From positions 1 to 64,000 of the forward strand of contig JAQBPY010000246.1 of the NCBI GenBank assembly GCA_028287285.1: DNA of 64,000 nt. The letters run 5' to 3'. Source of the DNA: Gemmatimonadota bacterium. Lineage in GTDB: Bacteria; Gemmatimonadota; Gemmatimonadetes; Gemmatimonadales; Gemmatimonadaceae. Below the pieces are notes generated by a model. It had not been told where the DNA came from. It did no database searches and saw only the letters and a list, made by a program, of their open reading frames with translations. How positions within the stretch are numbered: position 1 is the first letter of the stretch; every line of letters starts with the position of its first letter. Made by a program: the position numbers and the translations under genes. Positions 43,614 to 51,471 of the stretch are shown here, piece by piece.

Positions 43614-44567
43614 TCAGTACGCGTCGGCGATGGACTGCTTCGCGTTCGTCTTGTCGAAGAAACGATCCGGCACGATGATCTTTGGCGGAATCGCTTCGCC
43701 TTTGCGAAACTTCTCGATCGTGTCGAAGGCGAGTGGACCATACTTCGGGTTGCACTCCACCGTCGCACCAATTTCGCCGCGATCGATTGCCTCGAGCGCC
43801 GCACGCTCTCCGTCCACGGAGACGACGAGGACATCAGTACCTGGCTTGAGTCCGGCGGCGATCATCGCCTGGATGCCACCCACCGCCATCTCGTCGTTGT
43901 GCGCAAAAACAGCAGTGATCTTCTTGCCGAGCGACTGCGCAATGTTCTGCATCACGCTCTGCCCTGTGGCGCGTGAAAAGTTGCCCGTCTGCGACGCGAT
44001 GATCTTCATGTCGGGAAACTGTGCGAGCCCTTCACGAAAGCCCGCTGCACGGTCGTCCGCGGCCGATGATCCCGGCGTGCCGGAAAGCTCCACGATACTC
44101 GCCTTTCCCCTGGTCTGTGCGGCCAGCCAATCGGCAGCGCGGCGTCCCTCGGATTTCTGGTCCGATACGAGCACGGTGAGGTAATCGACACCCGGCGTTC
44201 CTGCCGCCATGCGATCGAGAAGAATCACGGGAATCTTCGCCGCCTTCGCTGCCGCCAGCGCGGGCGCGAGTCCGTCAAACGTGCGCGGTGCCAGAAGAAT
44301 CACGTTCACCTTGCGGGCGATGAGGTCTTCGACGTCGGACACTTGTTTGGCGGTCTGGCCCTGAGCATCGGTGACGACGAGTGTCATCCCGCGTTTCGCT
44401 GCTTCATCCTTCAGGCTCTTCGTTTCGGCCAGCCGCCAGGGATTGTCGCTCTCCATCTGCGAGAACCCTACGACGAAGGCATTGGATTTTTCGCGTGCAC
44501 ACGCCGCGGCGGCGAGCAGGGAGACCAGGAAAAACGCCGCGCGTGCGCGGGTCAGAAAGCAACGCAT
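43614..44567 (-). CDS. ytfQ: Periplasmic sugar-binding lipoprotein (YtfQ-like)
   Basis: 317 residues with lipoprotein leader ending LLAAAACA. It is a type I periplasmic binding protein: VVGFSQMESDNPWRLAETKSLKDEAAKRG (landmarks GFSQ, WR-AET, EAAKRG), NVILLAPRTFDGL, KIPVILLDR, IVELSGTPGSSAADDRAAGF and AVFAHNDEMAVGGIQAM. This pattern is closest, by memory, to E. coli YtfQ (galactofuranose/arabinofuranose) rather than RbsB. First gene of ytfQRT-yjfF. It is divergent from the cupin-lut operon with operator site 2 between them. Confidence 0.87.
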   Translation of the reverse strand: MRCFLTRARAAFFLVSLLAAAACAREKSNAFVVGFSQMESDNPWRLAETKSLKDEAAKRGMTLVVTDAQGQTAKQVSDVEDLIARKVNVILLAPRTFDGLAPALAAAKAAKIPVILLDRMAAGTPGVDYLTVLVSDQKSEGRRAADWLAAQTRGKASIVELSGTPGSSAADDRAAGFREGLAQFPDMKIIASQTGNFSRATGQSVMQNIAQSLGKKITAVFAHNDEMAVGGIQAMIAAGLKPGTDVLVVSVDGERAALEAIDRGEIGATVECNPKYGPLAFDTIEKFRKGEAIPPKIIVPDRFFDKTNAKQSIADAY

Positions 44568-44673
44568 TGGATCAGGAGTCGGAATGGTGAGCCGGCGCAG
44601 GCGCGAAGGCGGAAAGGCCGAACATGTGCGATGAACACCGGCATCGTCCAGCCCCGTGGCAGCGCACACGGAC

Positions 44674-44913
44674 TCAGAGAACCGACCAACCAACCCAGGT
44701 GGACCGGCCTTCGCGTGCCGGCCGGTCGAACGTAACGAAGTAGCGGCGGCGGCGATTGGCCACGACCAGCCAGCCGTCGTTCCATTTGCCAAGGCATTCG
44801 TCGATCTCGTAGACGCGGGACCCCCCGGCCATGCCGAGGATGACTATCAGCCGTTCACCCGCCATGGGGCTGCGTGCGGTGGCCGTCTCGAACGGTGCAT
44901 CCAGCAACTCCAC
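44674..44913 (-). CDS. Possible small protein, unrecognised
   Basis: 79 residues from GTG, with GGAAGG about 11 bases upstream. The reading RLIVILGMAGGSRVYEIDECLGKWNDGWLV (landmarks GGSRVYEID, KWNDGWLV) looks protein-like with a hydrophobic core, but I know no family. It lies in the leader of the ytfQ operon, so it may instead be untranslated. Low confidence. Confidence 0.35.
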   Translation of the reverse strand: MELLDAPFETATARSPMAGERLIVILGMAGGSRVYEIDECLGKWNDGWLVVANRRRRYFVTFDRPAREGRSTWVGWSVL

Positions 44914-44970
44914 GCTCCGGCCTTCCAGTCAGGATGATGGAACCAGGTCCTTCGCCGCATTCAGGAACAG

Positions 44971-44992
44971 TTTGTGAACATATGTACACAAA
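44971..44992. promoter_or_regulatory. Regulon operator site 2 (ytfQ / cupin-lut)
   Basis: TTTGTGAACATATGTACACAAA is a 22-bp dyad broken only at one symmetric base pair. It is the best of five sites and lies in the divergent region between the ytfQ operon and the cupin-lutA gene, 118 bases before the cupin start at 45111. TGTGCATTGTTCAC continues beside it. Confidence 0.7.
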
Positions 44993-45110
44993 CTGTGCAT
45001 TGTTCACTATCCTCTCCAGGATACAGCGAGTCATGGACGGCGACAAGGCACCCGTCGCGCACCGGGTGAGAAACGCTTACCTTCGCCCGTCCTCCACACC
45101 GGGCCGGTCC

Positions 45111-46313
45111 ATGCTTCGCGTTCTTGTTCTTTGTACCGTGAGTCTCGCCAGCGCATTGCCTTGCGCGCGAGCCCAGGCCCCGCTCCGTTCCGCGGTGTTT
45201 CCGCCGGATAGTGCCCGCTCGCGCAAGAGCACGCCCGCCAACTCCCAGCGCTCCATCGTGGACTCGCTCACGGCAACGCTCTCCAAGCTCGAGATGCACG
45301 AAACGACGGTGCCGCCAGGCGGCTCACCGCATGCGCCGCACCGGCACACGCACGAAGAGCTGATGTTCATCCAGAAAGGCACCATGGAAGTGTTGCAAGG
45401 CACCACGACGCGCACGGCGGTCACGGGAAGCGTGGTCTTCATGGCGTCCAACGAATGGCATGGACTCAGGAATTCCGGTACCGTTCCCGCCACGTACCTC
45501 GTGATTCGCGTCGACCCACACGACATCCCCCAGAACGAAGCGTCCATCATGACCCCGCCAGCAAGGCCCGTGAAAGTCGCGCTGTTCGCACCGTGTTATG
45601 TCGACCAGCTGTATCCACAGGCGGCGATCGCTGCGTTGCGGGTACTCGAGCGACTTGGTGTTGACGTGGACGTTCCCATGGGTGCCACCTGCTGCGGACA
45701 ACCGCCGGCCAATGCAGGATTCGAGCGGAAGGGCGAGCCAGCGCTCGAGGGGTTCGTCCGCGCCTTCGCCGCATATGACCACACGGTGGTGCTCTCGGGC
45801 AGCTGCACGCTGCACGTCCGTTTGCATGCCGCACATGCCGGCCCCAACGGCACACACGTGGCCGGGCACACCATTGAATTCTGCGCCTTTCTGCATGACG
45901 TCATTGGCGTGGATCGCGTGGCATCACTGAATGTGTCATCACCGAGAAAAGTCGCTGTCCACATCGGATGCCATGGCCTTCGCGGCCTTGGCCTCGCGTC
46001 GCCGAGCGAGCTGCAGATACCGCGAGTGGACAAGGTGCGCGCACTGTTGAACACAGTGAACGGGCTGACGTACGCCTCGTCCGCACGCCCCGACGAATGC
46101 TGCGGCTTTGGTGGCTCGTTCGCCGTCAGCGAGCTTGCCGTCTCCACGAAGATGGGGCGCGACCGCCTCGTCGATTTCACCAACGGCGGCGCGGACGCGG
46201 TGGTCTCCACCGACATGTCCTGCGTCATGCATCTCCAGGGCCTTGCTCGCCGCAACAACATCCCGCTGCCAATGATGCATGTGGCCGAAGTACTGGCGGG
46301 TAACGTCGCATGA
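45111..46313 (+). CDS. lutA: In-frame fusion: secreted cupin plus LutA/YkgE-type (Fe-S)-binding protein
   Basis: 400 residues. Residues 1-24 are a signal peptide (LRVLVLCTVSLASALPCARAQ). Residues 55-140 form a cupin with metal-site HAPHRHTHEE and NEWHGLRN. From about 147 follows a LutA-type CCG protein with VALFAPCYVDQLYPQ, ATCCGQPPAN (about 193), IGCHGLRG, DECCGFGG (about 328) and TDMSCVMH. LutA is cytoplasmic, so the leader is contradictory. Either translation also starts at ATG 45549, giving a normal 254-residue LutA, or the cupin stop was lost. Upstream starts at 45033 or 44874 are less likely. LutA works with LutB and LutC in L-lactate oxidation. Confidence 0.83.
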   Translation: MLRVLVLCTVSLASALPCARAQAPLRSAVFPPDSARSRKSTPANSQRSIVDSLTATLSKLEMHETTVPPGGSPHAPHRHTHEELMFIQKGTMEVLQGTTTRTAVTGSVVFMASNEWHGLRNSGTVPATYLVIRVDPHDIPQNEASIMTPPARPVKVALFAPCYVDQLYPQAAIAALRVLERLGVDVDVPMGATCCGQPPANAGFERKGEPALEGFVRAFAAYDHTVVLSGSCTLHVRLHAAHAGPNGTHVAGHTIEFCAFLHDVIGVDRVASLNVSSPRKVAVHIGCHGLRGLGLASPSELQIPRVDKVRALLNTVNGLTYASSARPDECCGFGGSFAVSELAVSTKMGRDRLVDFTNGGADAVVSTDMSCVMHLQGLARRNNIPLPMMHVAEVLAGNVA

Positions 46314-47722
46314 GCCGGACGTTGACCGTGCTCGACTCGGCGCCGGTGGATCACGCGGCAAATGCAGCCGCGTTCAACGAGAATGAAGCGCGTGTCGATT
46401 GGCACAATGAATCGCTGGGACTCATGCGGGCCAAGCGCGACCGCGCGGTGGAGCAGGTTCCGGAGTGGGAGGCGCTACGCGCAGTGGCGTCGAGCATCAA
46501 GGAGCACACGCTCTCGCACCTGGACGAGTACCTCACGATGTTCGAGGCGGCAGCCATTGCGAACGGAGCAAAGGTACACTGGGCGCGCGATGCCGAAGAG
46601 CACAATCGCATCGTACACCACATCCTCGTGGAGGGCCGCGTACAGTATCTGGTGAAGAGCAAGTCGATGCTCACCGAGGAATGCCACCTCAATGCATATC
46701 TCGAAGAGCGGGGCATCGACGTCGTGGATACGGACCTTGGCGAGCGCATCGTTCAGCTGCGCAAGGAACCGCCAAGTCACATCGTGATGCCCGCGAGCCA
46801 TCTCACGAAGGAAGAGATCGGCGAGACGTTCGCGGAGCATCTGGGAACGGCGGTAGGGTTGAGTGATCCCACGGAGCTCACGGCGGCCGCGCGCATACAT
46901 CTTCGCGAGCGTTTCCTGCGTGCGCATGCCGCGATGACGGGGGTGAACTTTGCCATCGCCGAGACGGGCGGCGTCGTGGTCTGCACGAATGAAGGCAACG
47001 CGGACCTCGGTATGGCACTCGCGCCCATTCACATTGCCAGCATGGGCATCGAGAAGCTCGTGCCCGGACCCGCCGAGCTGGCCGTGTTTCTCCGGGTACT
47101 CGCGCGAAGTGCGACGGGCCAGCGGGTAACTGTGTATACCTCACACGTCCATCGGCCCGAGGTGGGGCAGGCGCTGCACATCATCATCGTGGACAACGGG
47201 CGCACCGAGCAACTGGGCCGTCCGGATTTCTGGCGGTCGCTCAAGTGCATCCGGTGCGGGGCGTGCATGAACACGTGCCCGGTGTATCGCCGGTCAGGCG
47301 GCTACAGTTACGGTGCGACAGTGCCGGGCCCCATCGGTTCCATTCTTTCACCGGGCATCGATCTCAGGAAATACGCCGCGCTGCCCTTTGCGTCCACGCT
47401 ATGTGGCTCGTGTACCGCGGTATGTCCGGTAAAGATCGACCTGGACGCGCAGCTCTACCGGTGGCGGCAGATCGTGGTGGATGCCGGTCTGGCTGACGGA
47501 TTCAAGACGGTGGCGGCAAATGTTGGAGCGCGAGTGTTGTCGAATCGGCGCTGGCTGCACGGTGGAGGTGCGATAATTCGTATCATAATGAAACTAATAC
47601 CGATGAACGTCATGCGACGGCTGTCGGGGTCGTGGGGAAAAACGCGTGATCTCCCGGTGCCGCCCGGGGAAAGTTTCAGCTCGTGGTACAGAGCCAATCG
47701 TCCGGCAAAAGGGCCGCCATGA
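46310..47722 (+). CDS. lutB: L-lactate utilisation iron-sulfur protein LutB
   Basis: 470 residues. The LUD domain occupies residues 50-300 (VQYLVKSKSMLTEECHLN, ETGGVVVCTNEGNADLG). Two 4Fe-4S motifs follow: CIRCGACMNTCP (about 312) and CGSCTAVCPVK (about 364). The C-terminal tail ends in a basic helix. LutABC oxidises L-lactate to pyruvate with electrons passed to the respiratory chain. The start overlaps the lutA stop in ATGA and the stop overlaps lutC the same way. Confidence 0.95.
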   Translation: MSRTLTVLDSAPVDHAANAAAFNENEARVDWHNESLGLMRAKRDRAVEQVPEWEALRAVASSIKEHTLSHLDEYLTMFEAAAIANGAKVHWARDAEEHNRIVHHILVEGRVQYLVKSKSMLTEECHLNAYLEERGIDVVDTDLGERIVQLRKEPPSHIVMPASHLTKEEIGETFAEHLGTAVGLSDPTELTAAARIHLRERFLRAHAAMTGVNFAIAETGGVVVCTNEGNADLGMALAPIHIASMGIEKLVPGPAELAVFLRVLARSATGQRVTVYTSHVHRPEVGQALHIIIVDNGRTEQLGRPDFWRSLKCIRCGACMNTCPVYRRSGGYSYGATVPGPIGSILSPGIDLRKYAALPFASTLCGSCTAVCPVKIDLDAQLYRWRQIVVDAGLADGFKTVAANVGARVLSNRRWLHGGGAIIRIIMKLIPMNVMRRLSGSWGKTRDLPVPPGESFSSWYRANRPAKGPP

Positions 47723-48285
47723 GCTCGCGCGATGTGATACTGGCCGCGGTTCGTGCGGCGCGGCCGCCGGCCGTCGCACGCCCGGATGTCAGCATGCTGC
47801 GTGGAGCCACTGTGGACCTCGCTGCGAATTTTACCGCCGCTTGTGTCGTTGCCGCCGCAGAGGTTGTGACCAGCGTGCGCGCCGACCTGGACTCGCTCAT
47901 TGCCGCGGCGTACGCGGCAAACGGCCGGCAGGTGTCGGCAATGAGCACGACGTCTGAAGGAGTAACGCGCCCGCATTCGTTTTCGGACACGGACGTCTTT
48001 GTCTGTGAGGCGGTGATTGGAGTCGCCGAGAATGGTGCGGTGTGGTTACCGCTTTCCAGGCTCAGGTATCGTGCGGCGTTGTTTCTCGCGACGAACGTGA
48101 TCGTGGTGCTGGATCGTGCACGGATCGTGAACGACATGCACGAGGCGTATCGGGTCGTAAATGTTGCGGAGGAAGAGTTCGGCGTGTTCGTGTCGGGTCC
48201 GTCAAAGACGGCCGACATCGAGCAGGCGCTCGTGATCGGCGCACACGGCGCAAAAAGCCTGACAATCCTGCTCCTGGATGAATAG
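47719..48285 (+). CDS. lutC: L-lactate utilisation protein LutC (LUD domain)
   Basis: 188 residues from MSSRDVILAAVRAARPP. LUD-domain landmarks: DTDVFVCEAVIGVAENGAVWLP, IVVLDRARIVNDMHEAYRVV and FVSGPSKTADIEQALVIGAHGAKSLTILLLDE (key motif GPSKTADIE). Completes the lutABC operon. In this window its job is probably to consume L-lactate formed from rhamnose by RhaEW and from the FAH-type pathway. The convergent TIM-barrel gene ends 20 bases beyond. Confidence 0.94.
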   Translation: MSSRDVILAAVRAARPPAVARPDVSMLRGATVDLAANFTAACVVAAAEVVTSVRADLDSLIAAAYAANGRQVSAMSTTSEGVTRPHSFSDTDVFVCEAVIGVAENGAVWLPLSRLRYRAALFLATNVIVVLDRARIVNDMHEAYRVVNVAEEEFGVFVSGPSKTADIEQALVIGAHGAKSLTILLLDE

Positions 48286-48304
48286 GCGGAACTTGTTTCG
48301 CTAA

Positions 48305-49135
48305 TCAGGCGTACTGGACGAATCGCTCCTTCGCCAGCACCATCAGCTCATCAAGGGGCAGGTCCCAGATTTTCTCGTTGAAGATCTCCACCTCGATCAA
48401 TCCGGCATACCCCGTGCGCTCCACCACGCCGCGAATTGCCCGCAGCTCGATCACGCCATCGCCCATCATGCCGCGGCCCAGGAGCACATCGCGGGCAGGC
48501 ACGAGCCAGTCATTCACGTGGTAGCCCGCAATCCGGTTCCCTAACAGCGCAATCTCCGCATCGCGCTCGGGGTCCCACCACACGTGATACACGTCCACGA
48601 TCACGCCCACCGTGGCCGCATCAAACCGCTCGGCGAGTAACCGTGCCTCGCGCGTGGTCGTGATGCACGACCGGTCGCCAGCGAACGCCGGGTGCAGCGG
48701 CTCGATGCCCAAACGAATCCCTGCCGCCGCCGCATGCGGAACGATGGCCGCGATGCCATCGGCAACCATCGCCCGCGCCGCGGCAATATCCCGGTCGGCA
48801 GCGGCACCGCAGACAAGAACGAGCACCTCGGCGCCCACCGCCGCCGCCTCGTCGATCGCGCGGCGGGTGTCGTCGATACGAAGCGCACGCTCCGCAGCCG
48901 TCAATGCGGGAAACATCCCGCCTCGACACACGCTCGACACCCGCACGCCTGCATCGCGCACGAGCCTTGCCGCGGCCTCGACACCAATCTCCTGCAGCTT
49001 GTGCCGCCACATCGCCACGCTCGGCACACCGTTCCGGGCACAGCTCTCAACGACCTCGTGCAGGCTCGATCGCTCCGACGTGGCCTGGTTGAAGCTCAGT
49101 CGCGAAACATCAGCGAGCGGCGCAGCATCACTCAT
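48305..49135 (-). CDS. Sugar phosphate isomerase/epimerase-like TIM barrel (AP endonuclease family 2)
   Basis: 276 residues, xylose-isomerase-like fold. Landmarks: LSFNQATS, WRHKLQEIG, RGGMFP, LGIEPLHPAF (metal Glu), VGVIVDVYHVWWDP (metal Asp/His) and EVEIFNEKIW (metal Glu). These proteins isomerise, epimerise or eliminate on keto sugars. The start overlaps the DUF993 stop in ATGA. It is the last gene of MFS-Gfo/Idh-DUF993-TIM barrel. The likely substrate is the product of its operon partners; the sugar is unknown. Confidence 0.88.
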   Translation of the reverse strand: MSDAAPLADVSRLSFNQATSERSSLHEVVESCARNGVPSVAMWRHKLQEIGVEAAARLVRDAGVRVSSVCRGGMFPALTAAERALRIDDTRRAIDEAAAVGAEVLVLVCGAAADRDIAAARAMVADGIAAIVPHAAAAGIRLGIEPLHPAFAGDRSCITTTREARLLAERFDAATVGVIVDVYHVWWDPERDAEIALLGNRIAGYHVNDWLVPARDVLLGRGMMGDGVIELRAIRGVVERTGYAGLIEVEIFNEKIWDLPLDELMVLAKERFVQYA

Positions 49136-50295
49136 GCAATACCGGCCACGGCAAAGACGCCACGCGCTCGTGCGACGGCCAACTCCGGATCACGCAACAG
49201 GCCGGCGGCATCAGCCAGCCTGATCAACTCCCCAAGGTGGGGAATGGAACGCGCACTCTCCGCCCCACCCAGCATGCGGAAATGGTCCTGATGGCCATTC
49301 AGGTATGCGAGGAAGACGATACCAGTCTTGTACGCGACCGTGGGCGCACGAAAGATGTGGCGCGACAGCGGCACCGTCGGCGCGAGGATCGCGTGGTAGC
49401 GCACGAGGTCGCCCGCATCGAGAGCCTGCAATGCCGCCGATGCCGCCGGAGCAATACCGTCGAAGATACCGAGCAATGCGTCGCTGTGATGGGTGTCGTC
49501 GCCGGCGATGAGCTGCGCGTAGTTGAAATCGTCGCCGGTATACATGCGCACACCGGCCGGCAGACGGCGGCGCATGTCGATTTCCTTTTGCGCATCGAGC
49601 AGCGAGATCTTGATGCCGTCCACCTTGTCGCTGTGCGCGGCAATGACGTCGAGGCAGACGTCCATCGCAGCATCGAGATCACGCGTGCCCCAGTATCCCG
49701 CCAGCGCGGGGTCGAACATGTCGCCCAGCCAGTGGAGAATGACGGGCTCGCGCGCCTGGCGGAGAATGTTGCCATACACCCGCCGGTAATCGTCGGCACT
49801 GACTGCAGCGCGCGCGAGGGCACGGCTCGCCATGAGGATGATCCGTCCTCCGTGCCGCTCCACGAACGCGACCTGTTCGGCATACGCCCGTTCGACGTCG
49901 TCAATGGTGACGCCAGGCCCCGGGATCAGATGGTCCGTGCCCGCCCCGCATGCCATCGCGCCGCCGTCCGCGCGGCTGTCGGCAAGCGCGCGCGCCATCA
50001 GCTCCTGCGCGGCAGGCCACGTGAGGCCGCCGCCGCGCTGTGCGGTGTCCATCGCCTCTGCAATCGCGAAGCCGTGTGTCCGGAGGTGACGACGGTATAC
50101 CAAAGTGGAATCCCAGTCGATGGGCGCATTGCCGGCCGCGTCGAACTCCCCAAGGGGATCACACACCACGTGCGCCGCAGCGAACGCAACGCGGCTGCGA
50201 AATGGCTCGGATGGCAGTGGCCACGCAGGTGGTTGCCGAAGCGTGAAGGGCGACAGCGTTCCATCCGCCAACGGGAGCGTCACGGTGAGCGACAT
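49132..50295 (-). CDS. DUF993, dihydrodipicolinate synthase/aldolase-like protein
   Basis: 387 residues. TIM-barrel aldolase-like with SRVAFAAAHVVCDPLGEF, HLRTHGFAIAEAMDTAQRG, HWLGDMFDPALAGYWG, SDKVDGIKISLLDAQKE (Lys, about 224, in Schiff-base position) and RMYTGDDFNY. The family is related to DHDPS-type class I aldolases but is unassigned. It is always found by me beside Gfo/Idh and isomerase genes in remembered genomes, as here. Predicted to cleave or rearrange a keto-deoxy sugar acid. Seven bases separate it from the Gfo/Idh gene. Confidence 0.86.
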   Translation of the reverse strand: MSLTVTLPLADGTLSPFTLRQPPAWPLPSEPFRSRVAFAAAHVVCDPLGEFDAAGNAPIDWDSTLVYRRHLRTHGFAIAEAMDTAQRGGGLTWPAAQELMARALADSRADGGAMACGAGTDHLIPGPGVTIDDVERAYAEQVAFVERHGGRIILMASRALARAAVSADDYRRVYGNILRQAREPVILHWLGDMFDPALAGYWGTRDLDAAMDVCLDVIAAHSDKVDGIKISLLDAQKEIDMRRRLPAGVRMYTGDDFNYAQLIAGDDTHHSDALLGIFDGIAPAASAALQALDAGDLVRYHAILAPTVPLSRHIFRAPTVAYKTGIVFLAYLNGHQDHFRMLGGAESARSIPHLGELIRLADAAGLLRDPELAVARARGVFAVAGIA

Positions 50296-50301
50296 GAACG
50301 C

Positions 50302-51471
50302 TCAACCACGCGGCAGCGTGGGCACATCGAGCCAGCGACGCTCCCTCCACGACTGCATGCCGAGCTCCGAGAGCTGCACACCCTTTGCACCCTCGTGGAA
50401 GTCGTGGATGAACGGCGTATCCGCGGCAACATGACTCAGGAATTTCTCCCACTGGATCTTGAACGCGTTGTCGAACGTTGCATTGTCGGGCACCTCCTGC
50501 CAATCCGCATGAAAATCCAGCGGGTTGGGAATGTCCGGATTCCACACCGCTTTCGGCGTGTTCACGCGATGCTGGATCTTGCAGCCGCGCAGGCCGGCCA
50601 CGGCGCTGCCGTGAGTTCCGTCGACGTGAAGTTCCAGCAGCTCGTCACGGTTGACGCGCACCGCCCACGACGAGTTGAATTGTGCGATGATCCGGTCCTC
50701 GCCACGTCTGATCTCGAACGTTCCGTAGGCGGCGTCGTCGGCAGTGGCCTTGTACGTCCGGCCGCTTTCATCCACACGCTCGTGCACGTGTGTGGCGCCC
50801 ATGCATTGCACCGCAGTGACGTCGCCGAAGGTATGATCCAGCACGTAGCGCCAGTGCGCGAACATGTCGGAGATCATTCCTCCGCCATCGTCGGCGCGAT
50901 AATTCCACGACGGCCGCTGGGCCGGTTGATTGCCCCAGTCGCCCTCGAACACCCAGTAGCCGAACTCGCCGCGCACGCTGAGAATGCGGCCAAAAAAGCC
51001 CGAGTCCACCAGGCGGCGCAGCTTGCGGATGCCGGGCAGGAACAGTTTGTCCTGCACGACACCGTGTTTCACTCCGGCCGCCTGTGCGAGCCGATACAGC
51101 TCCATGGCTTCGTCGGTGCTGATCGCAAGTGGCTTCTCGCAGTACACGTGTTTTCCGCTCGCGATGGCCCGCTTCACGTTGGCCGCGCGCAGGTTGGTCA
51201 GCGTCGCATCAAAGTAGATGGAGTCATTCGGATTCTCGAGCGCCTCCCCGAGATCCGTGCTCACGCGATCAATGTCGTACTGCTCGGCGAGCGCCCGAAG
51301 CTTGTTCTCGTTGCGACCAATGAGAATGGGGTCCGGGATGGCAACGTCGCCGTTAGGCAAGGGCACGCCACCTTGCGCACGAATGGCAACAATGGAGCGA
51401 ATGAGGTGCTGGTTCATGCCCATGCGCCCCGTGACGCCGTTCATGATCACACCGAGAGTTTTCACGGTCAT
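50302..51471 (-). CDS. Gfo/Idh/MocA family oxidoreductase
   Basis: 389 residues. NAD(P)-binding Rossmann part: VIMNGVTGRMG and the family signature GKHVYCEKPLA (Lys, about 112). Substrate domain with HGVVQDKLFLPGIRKLRR, DDGGGMISDMFAHWRY and W-AVRVNRDELLE. These enzymes oxidise a sugar hydroxyl, often to a 3-keto sugar. Start ATG 51471 overlaps the MFS stop by four bases. Second gene in the operon; with the next two it appears to form a full degradation route. Confidence 0.93.
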   Translation of the reverse strand: MTVKTLGVIMNGVTGRMGMNQHLIRSIVAIRAQGGVPLPNGDVAIPDPILIGRNENKLRALAEQYDIDRVSTDLGEALENPNDSIYFDATLTNLRAANVKRAIASGKHVYCEKPLAISTDEAMELYRLAQAAGVKHGVVQDKLFLPGIRKLRRLVDSGFFGRILSVRGEFGYWVFEGDWGNQPAQRPSWNYRADDGGGMISDMFAHWRYVLDHTFGDVTAVQCMGATHVHERVDESGRTYKATADDAAYGTFEIRRGEDRIIAQFNSSWAVRVNRDELLELHVDGTHGSAVAGLRGCKIQHRVNTPKAVWNPDIPNPLDFHADWQEVPDNATFDNAFKIQWEKFLSHVAADTPFIHDFHEGAKGVQLSELGMQSWRERRWLDVPTLPRG

